Origin: Flammeovirgaceae bacterium UBA5585
GTDB taxonomy: Bacteria > Bacteroidota > Bacteroidia > Cytophagales > Cyclobacteriaceae
DNA length: 64,000 nucleotides
Assembly (NCBI GenBank): GCA_002425185.1
Contig: DILT01000013.1
Coordinates: forward strand, 612,221-676,220
Direction: 5' to 3'
The position numbers and the translations under genes were made by a program. The notes below the pieces were generated by a model. It searched no databases. It had not been told where the DNA came from and saw nothing but the letters and a program-made list of their open reading frames with translations. This document shows, piece after piece, positions 1 through 7,625 of the stretch. The stretch's first letter is position 1. Each line of letters opens with the position of its first letter.

Positions 1-167
1 TGCATGGTGGCCGTGTAAAGCAGATTCCTGTACAGCACTTTCCCCGTTATGCAGGCGAAGCAAAGTATAACCTTCGAAACCGATTAATCAAACCTCTTTT
101 TGATACGCTTGCCTTTCGCTGGATGAAAAGGAGATATATTCATTATCAAATTGATAAAGAAGCGTGA
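1..167 (+). CDS. Polyprenyl-phosphate glycosyltransferase, GT2 family (C-terminal end only)
   Basis: Only the last 54 codons are in the window, read from base 3 to a TGA at 165-167; the 5' part lies outside. The visible residues include RYAGEAKYNLR and then an Arg/Tyr-rich tail. This resembles the G-x-SKY stretch near the end of the catalytic domain of DPM1/ArnC/GtrB-type enzymes, which move a sugar onto a polyprenyl phosphate at the inner membrane. The stop overlaps the GTG start of the next gene (GTGA), which suggests translational coupling with the LAB_N protein and the ArnT-like transferase downstream. Family assignment rests on a short fragment and on this context. Confidence 0.6.
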   Translation, partial: HGGRVKQIPVQHFPRYAGEAKYNLRNRLIKPLFDTLAFRWMKRRYIHYQIDKEA

Positions 168-793
168 GCCTGAACCAGTACCTTATTTATGGATTGGGCT
201 TTTTTGCACAAGCCCTTTTTGGCTCACGCATGATTGTTCAGTGGATCAGCTCAGAAAGGGCAGGAAAAGTAATGTCGCCAACAATCTTTTGGCAAACCAG
301 TTTGTTGGCCTCGTTTCTCTTTATGATTTACGGGTTGCTACGTTATGATGTGGTAATTGTAGCAGGCCAGCTGTTGTCTTACTATATCTATATACGCAAT
401 CTTCAACTGAAAGAGTCCTGGTTGACTATTCCGGTTTCTTTGCGTTTAATCTTCCTGCTCAGTCCGGTGGTTACCGTAGTTTGGATTGGGTTCTTCAATC
501 ATAGTATGCTTACCCAGCTTGAATTGCAAAATGATTTCACACAACCATTTATGCTGGTGGGTGCCGCAGGTCAATTGATTCTTAACTTGCGGTTCATTTA
601 TCAGTGGTATTATTCTGAGAAGCGCCATATTTCCGTTTTACCAGGTGGCTTCTGGATATTGAGCTTGCTAGGATCTGTTCTTGTAATTGGGTATGCAGTC
701 TATCGTCAGGATCCGGTTTTGTTATTAGCGCAATCACTTGGACTGATTGTTTACGTCCGAAATATTTTTCTCGGTTTAAAAAAATCTGATTGA
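164..793 (+). CDS. Lipid A biosynthesis N-terminal domain (LAB_N) membrane protein, two tandem domains
   Basis: A 209-residue polytopic membrane protein made of two copies of the LAB_N domain (about residues 5-80 and 128-205). Each copy has the pattern Q-W...E early and an (A/G)QxLxxxxYxRN stretch late. Stand-alone LAB_N proteins commonly sit between a polyprenyl-phosphate glycosyltransferase and a GT39 transferase, as here, and are thought to help handle lipid-linked sugars or lipid A modification; the exact reaction is unknown. The GTG start at 164 is favoured because it overlaps the upstream stop and gives a hydrophobic segment from residue 5. The next gene begins 6 bases after the stop, so the three genes are probably one operon. 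Confidence 0.8.
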   Translation: MSLNQYLIYGLGFFAQALFGSRMIVQWISSERAGKVMSPTIFWQTSLLASFLFMIYGLLRYDVVIVAGQLLSYYIYIRNLQLKESWLTIPVSLRLIFLLSPVVTVVWIGFFNHSMLTQLELQNDFTQPFMLVGAAGQLILNLRFIYQWYYSEKRHISVLPGGFWILSLLGSVLVIGYAVYRQDPVLLLAQSLGLIVYVRNIFLGLKKSD

Positions 794-799
794 ACAACT

Positions 800-2440
800 A
801 TGGATCGGCTTTTATCCAAACCTCGCTATGCGCTGATTCTGATTTTACTTTTTTTATTCACCATTTCGCTTGTCAATCTGGGCAGTTGGGGTGTTATTGA
901 AACCAGTGAAGCTCGCTATGCTGAAATTTCCCGGGAGATGGAAGAGTCGGGTGACTGGTTGCATCCTTCATTATTGGGCATCGGGCATTATCATAAACCT
1001 CCCGTTACGTACTGGATTACGGCAGTGGGGTATAAAATTTTTGGTGTTAATGCTTTTGGTGCCCGATTCTTTTTGATGGTGAGTTACCTGCTCCAGGTTG
1101 TATTGGTGTTTGTTATTGCGCGAAAAATACTGGCCAACAATACCGATGGACTGGTGGCTGCTGTTATTTACAGTAGCCTGCCGATTGTGCTTGCCTCTGC
1201 AAGAGGGCTCACAACTGACAATTACCTGAATACATTTATTCTGGCATCCATTGCTTCCTGGGTGCAGTGGAAATCTTCCGGCCGGATTTTTTGGTTGTAT
1301 CTTATTGCCGGTTGTCTTGGCCTCGGTTTCCTCACCAAAGGCCCGGTAGTACTCATTGTACCTGTACTGGTGATGCTGGGTGTAAAACCCTTTCCTTCTG
1401 GGAATCGAATATCGTTTACACCGCATTACATTCTGTCGGTTCTCATATTTCTGGCTATTGGGTTGAGTTGGTTTTTTGCTCTTGTAGTGGAAGACAAGCA
1501 ATACATTGACTATTTTCTTTTTAGGCATACGCTTGAGCGGTATGCTTCTGCAGGAGTGTTCCAGCGTGTTGAGCCCTGGTGGTATTACCTGGCGTTTGCT
1601 CCTTTGCTGGCTCTTCCATGGATTTTTATACTGCTTTTCAGAATCCGAAAAGCCAATGAGTCGGCATTAAGAAAAACGATAAAACAGATACTGATATTCT
1701 GGGTGGGTATTCCTTTGGTATTTTTTAGTATTTCAAGTTCCAAATTGGTGTTGTATGTGCTGCCATTATACCCGGGTATTGCTATCGTGTGTACGTATTG
1801 GTTCAAGGCACTTGCTGAAGAGCAGGCACAAATTTTTGAAAAACTATGGCTTACCTATGCCGGTTTAATAGCCGTGGGGTTAGTGGTGTTTTTTAATGTA
1901 TATAAAGGAGTATCGCTACCGTTATGGGGAAGTATTATACCGGTGCTTTTTCTGGCATTGCTGATCCTGGTGCGACAACGCATCCGAATTTCAGCATACA
2001 CAAGGCTACTGCTTTACAGTTTGCTTTTCACCGGATTCTTGTTGCTTATTTCTTCCGCTCTTTTTAGGTACAATGAATTAATGGTAAACAGCACCCGACC
2101 TGTTGCTGAGTGGATTGACATGAACGGAATGAAGGAGCGACACATTTTGGTGTATAATCGATTATTACCCTCCCTGAGTTTTCATCTTCAAAAACAAATT
2201 ATTTCACTTCAGGATGGAAATCGCAACCTTAACCGGGAAGTTCAGTTTGAACGCGATAGCACCTTGAGAAGCGGTTTGTTTCAATTAAGTAGTGAGCCTG
2301 ACAAAGCCAGGCTCCTGGCTTTGTTACAAAAACCTGCCGTTCTGATTGTGAAAGGAAAGATCAACCCTTCTGCTGAATGGCTGGAAGATTATTTTTCGAA
2401 AAGCAATACGTTAGGTGAATGGGTAATCTTCTATAACTAA
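800..2440 (+). CDS. ArnT-like glycosyltransferase, GT39 family
   Basis: A 546-residue integral membrane protein of the dolichyl-phosphate-mannose/ArnT superfamily. The first periplasmic loop has the family signature ETSEARYAEISREM (about residues 34-47), with the acidic residues needed for lipid-linked sugar transfer, followed by HKPPVTYW near residue 68. Around ten or more hydrophobic segments follow, then a soluble C-terminal region of roughly 100 residues. Family members use undecaprenyl- or polyprenyl-phosphate sugars to glycosylate lipid A or other envelope targets on the periplasmic side. Together with the GT2 and LAB_N genes upstream it forms a complete donor-making and transferring module. 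The sugar and acceptor cannot be read from the sequence. Confidence 0.8.
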   Translation: MDRLLSKPRYALILILLFLFTISLVNLGSWGVIETSEARYAEISREMEESGDWLHPSLLGIGHYHKPPVTYWITAVGYKIFGVNAFGARFFLMVSYLLQVVLVFVIARKILANNTDGLVAAVIYSSLPIVLASARGLTTDNYLNTFILASIASWVQWKSSGRIFWLYLIAGCLGLGFLTKGPVVLIVPVLVMLGVKPFPSGNRISFTPHYILSVLIFLAIGLSWFFALVVEDKQYIDYFLFRHTLERYASAGVFQRVEPWWYYLAFAPLLALPWIFILLFRIRKANESALRKTIKQILIFWVGIPLVFFSISSSKLVLYVLPLYPGIAIVCTYWFKALAEEQAQIFEKLWLTYAGLIAVGLVVFFNVYKGVSLPLWGSIIPVLFLALLILVRQRIRISAYTRLLLYSLLFTGFLLLISSALFRYNELMVNSTRPVAEWIDMNGMKERHILVYNRLLPSLSFHLQKQIISLQDGNRNLNREVQFERDSTLRSGLFQLSSEPDKARLLALLQKPAVLIVKGKINPSAEWLEDYFSKSNTLGEWVIFYN

Positions 2441-2499
2441 TCCAGAAAATAAAGGATAGAAATTTTCCTATTTTCATCCCTTCATTTAAGAATCCCGCT

Positions 2500-2988
2500 A
2501 TGAGCAGTTCAATCACCATCCGTACAGGAATAAAAAAGGATTTACCTCAAGTACTGGAGTTAATCAAAGAGTTGGCAGAGTATGAGCGTGCTGCGCATGA
2601 AGTCACCAACACAGTAGCCTTGATGGAGAAAGATGGTTTTGGCGCCAATCCCATCTATGGGTTGTTTGTAGCGGAGACGGATAAGGGCATTGTAGGAATA
2701 TCAATTTATTACTGGCGCTACTCCACGTGGAAGGGCAAACGACTTTACCTGGAAGACATTATTGTTACCGAAAGTGAGCGCGGTAAGGGGTATGGTAAGC
2801 TGTTATTTGACCGAACTATGCAGCATGCCTTGGATGAAAACTGCAGCGGTATGATGTGGCAAGTGCTGGAGTGGAACGAACCTGCTATAAATTTCTATAC
2901 CAAATATTACAGGGCAAAATTGGACGGGGAGTGGATCAACTGCAGTTTGGAGCGTTACCAGATTGAAGAACTACTTTTGGCAAAATAG
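2500..2988 (+). CDS. SSAT-like GNAT N-acetyltransferase
   Basis: 162 residues with a complete GNAT fold. The acetyl-CoA pyrophosphate-binding loop is RGKGYGKLLF (about residues 95-104). The overall pattern (YERA near residue 28, W-K-G-K-R-L-Y-L-E-D before the loop, WN-x-x-A-x-x-FY after it, EW near the end) follows the spermidine/spermine and thialysine acetyltransferase branch, so a small amine is the likely acceptor. It stands alone between the glycosyltransferase operon and a convergent DUF4286 gene whose stop lies one base away. Substrate is inferred from subfamily resemblance only. Confidence 0.75.
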   Translation: MSSSITIRTGIKKDLPQVLELIKELAEYERAAHEVTNTVALMEKDGFGANPIYGLFVAETDKGIVGISIYYWRYSTWKGKRLYLEDIIVTESERGKGYGKLLFDRTMQHALDENCSGMMWQVLEWNEPAINFYTKYYRAKLDGEWINCSLERYQIEELLLAK

Positions 2989-2989
2989 T

Positions 2990-3298
2990 TTACACCTCTT
3001 CCAGCAAAGTTCTAAAGGCAACATGCCTGTTGCCGTATTTTTGTTTGTGCTTTTCAATCAGTGCAGGTGCCAGGTGCTCCAGGTAGTGCACTACCTTATC
3101 GAGCGAATCAGCAAAATATTGAATGCTGTAAGAAGCGGTGCCATCTTCGTTATCGTGCAACACTTTGTAAACTTTATGGGTAATAAACATATTGGTGGCC
3201 AGCACATCCGGAATGTGTTCGTTTTTCATCCAGGCCAGCCATTCGAGTTCCACCTCTTTGTCGATGCCTATGGTTACGTTATACAGGTACATGCCCAA
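2990..3298 (-). CDS. DUF4286 family protein
   Basis: A 102-residue soluble protein with the typical DUF4286 opening (MYLYNVTIGID...E-x-x-W-x-x-W) and length. The family is a small ferredoxin-like alpha/beta fold widespread in Bacteroidota; its biochemical role is not known. It lies 22 bases downstream of the PhnZ-like gene on the same strand and could be co-transcribed with it, although this family is usually found in unrelated contexts. No signal peptide or membrane segment is visible. Confidence 0.75.
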   Translation of the reverse strand: MGMYLYNVTIGIDKEVELEWLAWMKNEHIPDVLATNMFITHKVYKVLHDNEDGTASYSIQYFADSLDKVVHYLEHLAPALIEKHKQKYGNRHVAFRTLLEEV

Positions 3299-3320
3299 AG
3301 ATAGGCAGCAACAGCAAGAC

Positions 3321-3902
3321 TTAAAATGTGTTGATTTTTATTCCGGCAAGTACGTTCTCTGCTTTTCTGCGCATCTCACTCAAATTGATAACGGGATGAT
3401 TGGTTTCTTTGGCCAGTTCATCCCATTTGCGCAAGAGTAAACTCAAATCAAAAAGCGGGTCATGTTGAAAATGTTCGGCTTCTTCGGCAGTCATAACACC
3501 CCCCTGAAGCGCCAGGGTTTGTTTGGATGCTTCGCTTAGGGCATCATAGTATGAGGGATACTTATGTGTGAGATAGCGCTTGGCTTGTACATGATTTTCA
3601 ACTAACCGTGCCACACGTTCAGGAAAACCAAGATCGCGCAAAAAGTCGGCCCCGATCTTCTCGTGCGATTTTATGCCGTAACCATTCATATTATTTTCTG
3701 ATGTCACCTCAACGCACAGGTGTCCGATGTCATGAAAGAAGGCGGCTAACACAACCTCGTCATCAAATCCTTCATCAATAGCCAACTGGGCAGTTTGCGA
3801 CATGTGCTCAAGTTGCGAAACCGGTTCACCAATATAATCGGCAGCCCCAAACCTTTCATATAATGAAAAAACATCTTCTATTCTTTCTTTAATAGTTTTC
3901 AT
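3321..3902 (-). CDS. PhnZ-like HD-domain mixed-valent diiron oxygenase (aminophosphonate C-P cleavage)
   Basis: 193 residues of the HD superfamily that align along their length with PhnZ, as I recall that sequence. PhnZ is the diiron oxygenase cleaving (R)-2-amino-1-hydroxyethylphosphonate to glycine and phosphate. The metal ligands are present: H33, H57-D58, H80, H104 and D161. The PhnZ substrate-gating signature DYIGE is at residues 22-26, giving the Tyr and Glu that line the PhnZ active site, and VQAKRYL (105-111) supplies the substrate lysine at 108. TmpB, which acts on the trimethylated analogue, is a close relative and an alternative identity. The gene is divergent from a PhnX-like gene across 143 bases. 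The usual partner hydroxylase (PhnY/TmpA) is not in the window. Class assignment is strong; the exact substrate is not determined. Confidence 0.82.
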   Translation of the reverse strand: MKTIKERIEDVFSLYERFGAADYIGEPVSQLEHMSQTAQLAIDEGFDDEVVLAAFFHDIGHLCVEVTSENNMNGYGIKSHEKIGADFLRDLGFPERVARLVENHVQAKRYLTHKYPSYYDALSEASKQTLALQGGVMTAEEAEHFQHDPLFDLSLLLRKWDELAKETNHPVINLSEMRRKAENVLAGIKINTF

Positions 3903-4045
3903 AAGGATCAGCTTCGTTTATGTGCAAGGTAACGGCTTTGTATTATGTTTCAGTTAACTCTGTATCGTATAAAGATGAAAGTTATTTTACATAGCGCATG
4001 GTGATTTTGTATGAGCGCACTTTACTTTTAACAAAAAAATGAACG
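3903..4045. promoter_or_regulatory. Divergent promoter region between the PhnZ-like and PhnX-like genes
   Basis: 143 bases separate the two divergent start codons, so promoters for both C-P enzymes must lie here. The palindrome AGTTAACT is at 3952-3959. TGATTTTG at 4002-4009 is one base off the Bacteroidota -7 consensus TAnnTTTG on the plus strand, but no convincing -33 box is seen. The shared region suggests joint control of the two enzymes; no copy of the GTTTAC/GTAAAC repeat found near the regulator gene is present. Confidence 0.4.
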
Positions 4046-4732
4046 ATGAGCATTGCTTTAGTAGTTTTCGATTTGGCCGGAACAACCGTGAAAGATGATA
4101 AGGATATTCACAAAGTCCTTCAGCAAACGTTGGCTGAGCATCAGGTTACAATAACCCTTGAAGATGCCAATGCAGTGATGGGCATTCCTAAACCTGTTGC
4201 CATCAGGCAGTTGTTGGAACACCGGTATACGGGCAACAAGGCCATTACGGAAGAATGGATCGAAGAAATCCATACAGCGTTTGTGGAGCGTATGATTGCT
4301 TTTTATAAACACGATGCTTCGGTTGGTGAGAAGGAGGGTGTAAGTGATGCATTTAAAAAGTTGAAGGATAGTAAACTAAAAATTGTTGTAGACACAGGTT
4401 TTGATCGGCAAATCACGGATCCGTTGCTTGATCGATTAGGCTGGTTAAAAAATAATTTGATTGATGGCAGTGTCACCAGCGATGAAGTGGAACGTGGCCG
4501 CCCATATCCTGATATGATTTTTCGTGCCATGGAACTATGTGGTGTAACCGATGTTCAACGGGTGGCCAAAGTTGGCGATACGGCTTCGGATATTCAGGAG
4601 GGCCTTTCTGCCGGCTGCAAATATGTGATCGGAATTACCTCGGGTGCATTTACACATGAACAACTCGAGCAAGAAAACCCTACTCACCTTATTGATCGTA
4701 TTTCAGCGCTGCCGGCAATTGTGTTGGAGTAG
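4046..4732 (+). CDS. Phosphonatase-like HAD hydrolase (TIGR03351 type, PhnX-related)
   Basis: 228 residues of the HAD superfamily, closest in pattern to phosphonoacetaldehyde hydrolase. Motif I is FDLAGTTVKDD (8-18) with nucleophile D9; the DxAGT form is typical of phosphonatases. In the cap domain MGIPKPVAIRQL (45-56) aligns with the PhnX segment carrying the Schiff-base lysine, and K49 occupies that position. Motif II is VDTGFD; a GRPYPD segment and KVGDTASDIQEG near the C-terminus provide the metal-binding acidic residues. TIGR03351 proteins are known to sit beside TIGR03364 FAD oxidoreductases, as here, and are proposed to cleave an aldehyde phosphonate made by that oxidase. The start is an ATG; an overlapping ATG at 4039 is out of frame. 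Confidence 0.85.
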   Translation: MSIALVVFDLAGTTVKDDKDIHKVLQQTLAEHQVTITLEDANAVMGIPKPVAIRQLLEHRYTGNKAITEEWIEEIHTAFVERMIAFYKHDASVGEKEGVSDAFKKLKDSKLKIVVDTGFDRQITDPLLDRLGWLKNNLIDGSVTSDEVERGRPYPDMIFRAMELCGVTDVQRVAKVGDTASDIQEGLSAGCKYVIGITSGAFTHEQLEQENPTHLIDRISALPAIVLE

Positions 4733-4760
4733 CTTGTATTAGTGTTACCATAATGTTATC

Positions 4761-4786
4761 TTCATGTTAACCAGTGTTAACATGAA
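4761..4786. promoter_or_regulatory. Perfect 11-bp inverted repeat abutting a GTG start
   Basis: TTCATGTTAAC (4761-4771) and its exact reverse complement (4776-4786) flank the four bases CAGT. The right arm ends at the base before the GTG start codon at 4787. No T-run follows, so this is a poor intrinsic terminator. It could be an operator or an RNA hairpin covering the ribosome entry region. A related AGTGTTA direct repeat occurs at 4741 and 4773. Confidence 0.5.
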
Positions 4787-5371
4787 GTGAAGCAATTTCT
4801 TTTTTGTTTACTGCTATTCAACACCACACTACTGTGGTCAACATCGTTGCAGTGGTATGATGGTGTTATTGTTTTACAGAATCACCAGGTGTTGGTGGGT
4901 AAACTTCGTGTTGAGCAGTTGTGTGATGTAGTTTTGTTTCACCACCCCGATTCGTTGCAGGTAACAGTACTTCCTGCGTTCAGGATCAACGCTGTTAACT
5001 ATTTTGATGCCGCGAATAATATAAACAGGCGTTTTATTTCGAGGCAGCAGCAAAATACAGTAAAGGCTCCCCAGCTTTACGAGGTTGTCGTAACCGGAAA
5101 GGTGTGGGTATTACGCAGACTTAATACGTACCATTCAACCCCACCCCATGATGACGAGTACACCTACTATTCAAAGACGAAAGATGAACTGGTTGAACTG
5201 AAAAAGTTTGGCGCAGCGGTGTATACACAATTGGATAATTTATCCGCGCGTCAGCTTTCTGTTTATGTCCGGTCCAGACGATTCGATCCATATTTACCGG
5301 CCGATGCTATTCAGATCATTCAGTATTTTAACTCGCTTGAAATTCCTGAAGCCGTGCTTTCGCGAAAGTAG
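4787..5371 (+). CDS. Secreted protein of unknown function in the phosphonate locus
   Basis: 194 residues. The first 19 or so are hydrophobic and end near WSTS, consistent with a signal peptide, so the product is probably periplasmic or surface-exposed. The body has alternating beta-strand-like segments (DGVIVLQNHQVLVGKLRVE, then VLPAFRINAVNYFD), recalling small beta-sandwich proteins common in Bacteroidota. I do not recognise a named family. The GTG at 4787 is the only start that keeps the signal peptide; the ATG at 4782 runs into an immediate stop. The 3' end overlaps the convergent DUF5690 gene by 44 bases. A role in the locus is suggested only by position. Confidence 0.6.
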   Translation: MKQFLFCLLLFNTTLLWSTSLQWYDGVIVLQNHQVLVGKLRVEQLCDVVLFHHPDSLQVTVLPAFRINAVNYFDAANNINRRFISRQQQNTVKAPQLYEVVVTGKVWVLRRLNTYHSTPPHDDEYTYYSKTKDELVELKKFGAAVYTQLDNLSARQLSVYVRSRRFDPYLPADAIQIIQYFNSLEIPEAVLSRK

Positions 5372-6653
5372 CTGCAGACTCACTCCGTTTGTACTTGAAA
5401 TGAAAGTACAAAAGCGATCCGCCAATCAGTAACATACCGGCAATAGAAATAAAATAGCCACCCGAAATAAAAAAGCTGAGCCAGCTTAATTTAGCATAAC
5501 CAAATTCCTTGAAAAAAAGTATTCCAACACTGGCCAGGTATCCGAAGGAGTCGGACACGTACATAATAAATCCAACCGTGCCGGTGTACTTAAAGGTGGC
5601 CAACAGCCTGTCGAAGAAAATGCTGTTAAAGGGTACATAACCCAGGTAAAGACCAAGACCGATTAAAACCATCCAGGTAAAGGGGTCAATTACCGAACGT
5701 TCAAACAAATATGTGCTGAAGCCAATCAAGGCCATGCCGGCAAGTATGATAAAATGATTTACCATGAGCGCCAAGGCATTATTGCGTATGAGCATGATGC
5801 TACCCATAATGAAAAGAACAGCCAGTGAAATTGGAATTTCTGTTTGTGTATAGATGGCTGGATTACCAGTGTATCCCAATGCTCCCCACAGTTCGGCCGA
5901 GAAGTTATCGCGGAAATCGCGCAATGCGGTTAAGAGCATGTAGCTGAGAACGAAAAATAAAATGCCGGGTAAAAACATAAGCGTAAATTTTTTTCGCTCA
6001 TGCTTATCCATTGGCTCACGCCTGGCGCGTAACGACTCATCCAGTAAAGACGGTGGCGGAATTTTATCGAGCAGGAATAAAAACAACAACAATGGAAGGG
6101 TAAATAAAAGACTGGCAACGAAGGGCATCCATTGTTCGGAGATGCTCCATCCTTGCATCAGGTATGCACCGGTTGACCGGCAGAAGCCTGAAGAAAAAAT
6201 AAAACTCACCGAAAGCGCTGCACCCAATACTTCGGTCATGCGCCTTCCCTCCAGGAAACTGAAAATCATGCCCCACACCATGCCCAGCGGTAATCCGTTG
6301 GTAAAAAGAAAGATCAGGTTGTAGGGCGCGGGCGTAAGAGCGAATAACAACCATGATGCTCCTGCAATGAGCACCATACCAAGTATTCCTTTGGTTCGTG
6401 CATTTGCCTTTAGCTCTGAAACTACCCTGATGCCTATGAATTTTGAAAGCGAATAACCCACAACCTGGAAGGTAACCAGCCACACTTTATAGCTTATTCC
6501 CCAGTACTCCACCCCCTCAAATGTGGCTACCGAAAATGTTTTTCTAAAAATGTAGACACACGTATATAACAAAAACGCAGTGAGGGAAGCATAAAGCGTG
6601 AACCAGAAAGGATGCACGGTACGTAACCAGCGGGTAATTACATGTTCGTGCAT
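5328..6653 (-). CDS. DUF5690 family membrane transporter (MFS-like)
   Basis: 441 residues with about twelve hydrophobic segments and an MFS-like layout. The N-terminal part, including YASLTAFLLYTCVYIFRKTF and a GLPLGMVWGMIFSFLEGRR stretch near one third of the length, fits the Bacteroidota DUF5690 family, related to sugar-phosphate/organophosphate antiporters in overall organisation. Its start overlaps the stop of the PHP-domain gene by one base (TAATG), so the two are translationally coupled. In a locus with C-P cleaving enzymes and a SusCD importer it is the best candidate for carrying the substrate or a phosphorylated fragment across the inner membrane. The substrate is inference. Confidence 0.7.
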   Translation of the reverse strand: MHEHVITRWLRTVHPFWFTLYASLTAFLLYTCVYIFRKTFSVATFEGVEYWGISYKVWLVTFQVVGYSLSKFIGIRVVSELKANARTKGILGMVLIAGASWLLFALTPAPYNLIFLFTNGLPLGMVWGMIFSFLEGRRMTEVLGAALSVSFIFSSGFCRSTGAYLMQGWSISEQWMPFVASLLFTLPLLLFLFLLDKIPPPSLLDESLRARREPMDKHERKKFTLMFLPGILFFVLSYMLLTALRDFRDNFSAELWGALGYTGNPAIYTQTEIPISLAVLFIMGSIMLIRNNALALMVNHFIILAGMALIGFSTYLFERSVIDPFTWMVLIGLGLYLGYVPFNSIFFDRLLATFKYTGTVGFIMYVSDSFGYLASVGILFFKEFGYAKLSWLSFFISGGYFISIAGMLLIGGSLLYFHFKYKRSESAATFAKARLQEFQAS

Positions 6654-7495
6654 TAGTTTGCTTTAGGGGTAAGGGGAACGGCTTGCCAGCTACCCTGACG
6701 CAACACCATGCTTTCGCGGTACCCGATTTTTGCCAGCGACTGCATGACCGATAAAAACTCCTGTATCAACTGGTCGGGATGGTGCGCATCGGAATTTAGT
6801 ACAATGGGAATTTTCTTTTGGTAAGCATAGAGCAATGCTCGCCATCCCGGATAGGGCTCAATAGTTTTTCCCTGGTAAATGCCGCGTGTATTCACTTCAA
6901 GAAAAGCACCTTGCCGGGCAAGCTCATCCAGGGTTTGCGTTACCTGTTGTTGGTACCAATCATCCGATTCACTAAAAAGAGATTGGTGTTTGTTGTGGAT
7001 TTTTATTTTATCCAGATGACCGACAATCGTAGGGCAATCCGTTCGTATCATTTCACGCGTAAGTTCGAAGTACCGGGCTACGGCATCTTTAATGTTGTTA
7101 GTAAAGAGTAACGCAAGCCCTTCCTTAAACACCTCAAAGCTTCCGTCTATCTCCCAGTGTTTAGTATTGGGTAATTGATCTGCAAAGTGAATGGAACCGA
7201 TGGTGTAATCCAGTTCAGCACGAAACTTACCCGGACCGGTAACGTTGGGTATGTAATCTACTTCCAGCCCGATGTACAACTCAACATTTTTGAGTTGACT
7301 TCTGATCGTTTTAAGCGCTCGCAAATACTCCGGTAATTGTGATTCCTGCATACACCAGGCGCAATCAAACGGCAATGGAGCATGTGAAGAAAACCCAAGG
7401 CTTGTGAGTCCCAGCGTTTCGGCCCGCACTGCATAAGTTTGTGCATCGCCTTTACCATCGCAATAATTTGTGTGTGTGTGAAAATTTGAGAGCAT
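6653..7495 (-). CDS. PHP-domain phosphatase, histidinol-phosphatase (HisJ)-like
   Basis: About 280 residues of the PHP superfamily. The N-terminal metal motif is NFHTHTNYCDG with H6 and H8. Further ligands are visible in GLEVDYIP, IGSIHF, IVGHLDKI and NSDAHHPDQL, so the trinuclear metal site looks complete. HisJ-type enzymes hydrolyse phosphomonoesters such as histidinol phosphate. The gene is not in a histidine operon: it is coupled to a DUF5690 transporter inside the phosphonate locus, so hydrolysis of an imported phosphorylated compound is a reasonable alternative. ATG at 7495 is preferred over the in-frame TTG at 7510 because it puts the HxH motif at the usual distance from the N-terminus. 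Confidence 0.75.
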   Translation of the reverse strand: MLSNFHTHTNYCDGKGDAQTYAVRAETLGLTSLGFSSHAPLPFDCAWCMQESQLPEYLRALKTIRSQLKNVELYIGLEVDYIPNVTGPGKFRAELDYTIGSIHFADQLPNTKHWEIDGSFEVFKEGLALLFTNNIKDAVARYFELTREMIRTDCPTIVGHLDKIKIHNKHQSLFSESDDWYQQQVTQTLDELARQGAFLEVNTRGIYQGKTIEPYPGWRALLYAYQKKIPIVLNSDAHHPDQLIQEFLSVMQSLAKIGYRESMVLRQGSWQAVPLTPKAN

Positions 7496-7625
7496 ACGTA
7501 ATGATCTCAAGTTTCGTCATTAAATTTCAACGGTAAAGCCGTTCATGCATCCTTAACAAAAACGTAATAAGCCGATCCGAAACAGTCGGTTCATTTTATA
7601 ACCTTTACTAAAATTTTTTTCATTT
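7496..7625. promoter_or_regulatory. Divergent promoter region between the PHP gene and the FAD oxidase gene
   Basis: 130 bases between divergent starts. A short perfect inverted repeat AACGG-TAAAG-CCGTT lies at 7529-7543. An AT-rich stretch with seven T residues precedes the FAD oxidase start. No clear TAnnTTTG box and no copy of the GTTTAC-N5-GTAAAC repeat is visible. Confidence 0.3.

Noticed and set aside
971..1528. Long open frame on the minus strand inside the GT39 gene
   Set aside because: It is fully antisense to a gene with clear family motifs, and its translation is rich in Lys, Asn, His and Gln with no recognisable domain.
5328..5371. Overlap of two convergent gene ends as a sign of sequencing error
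   Set aside because: Both reading frames end naturally with family-consistent or plausible termini; 44-base convergent overlaps are common.
7461..7482. Short TG repeat (tgtgtgtgtg) as a phase-variable tract
   Set aside because: It lies within the start of the PHP gene, is only five units long and codes for conserved residues of the HTHTN metal motif.
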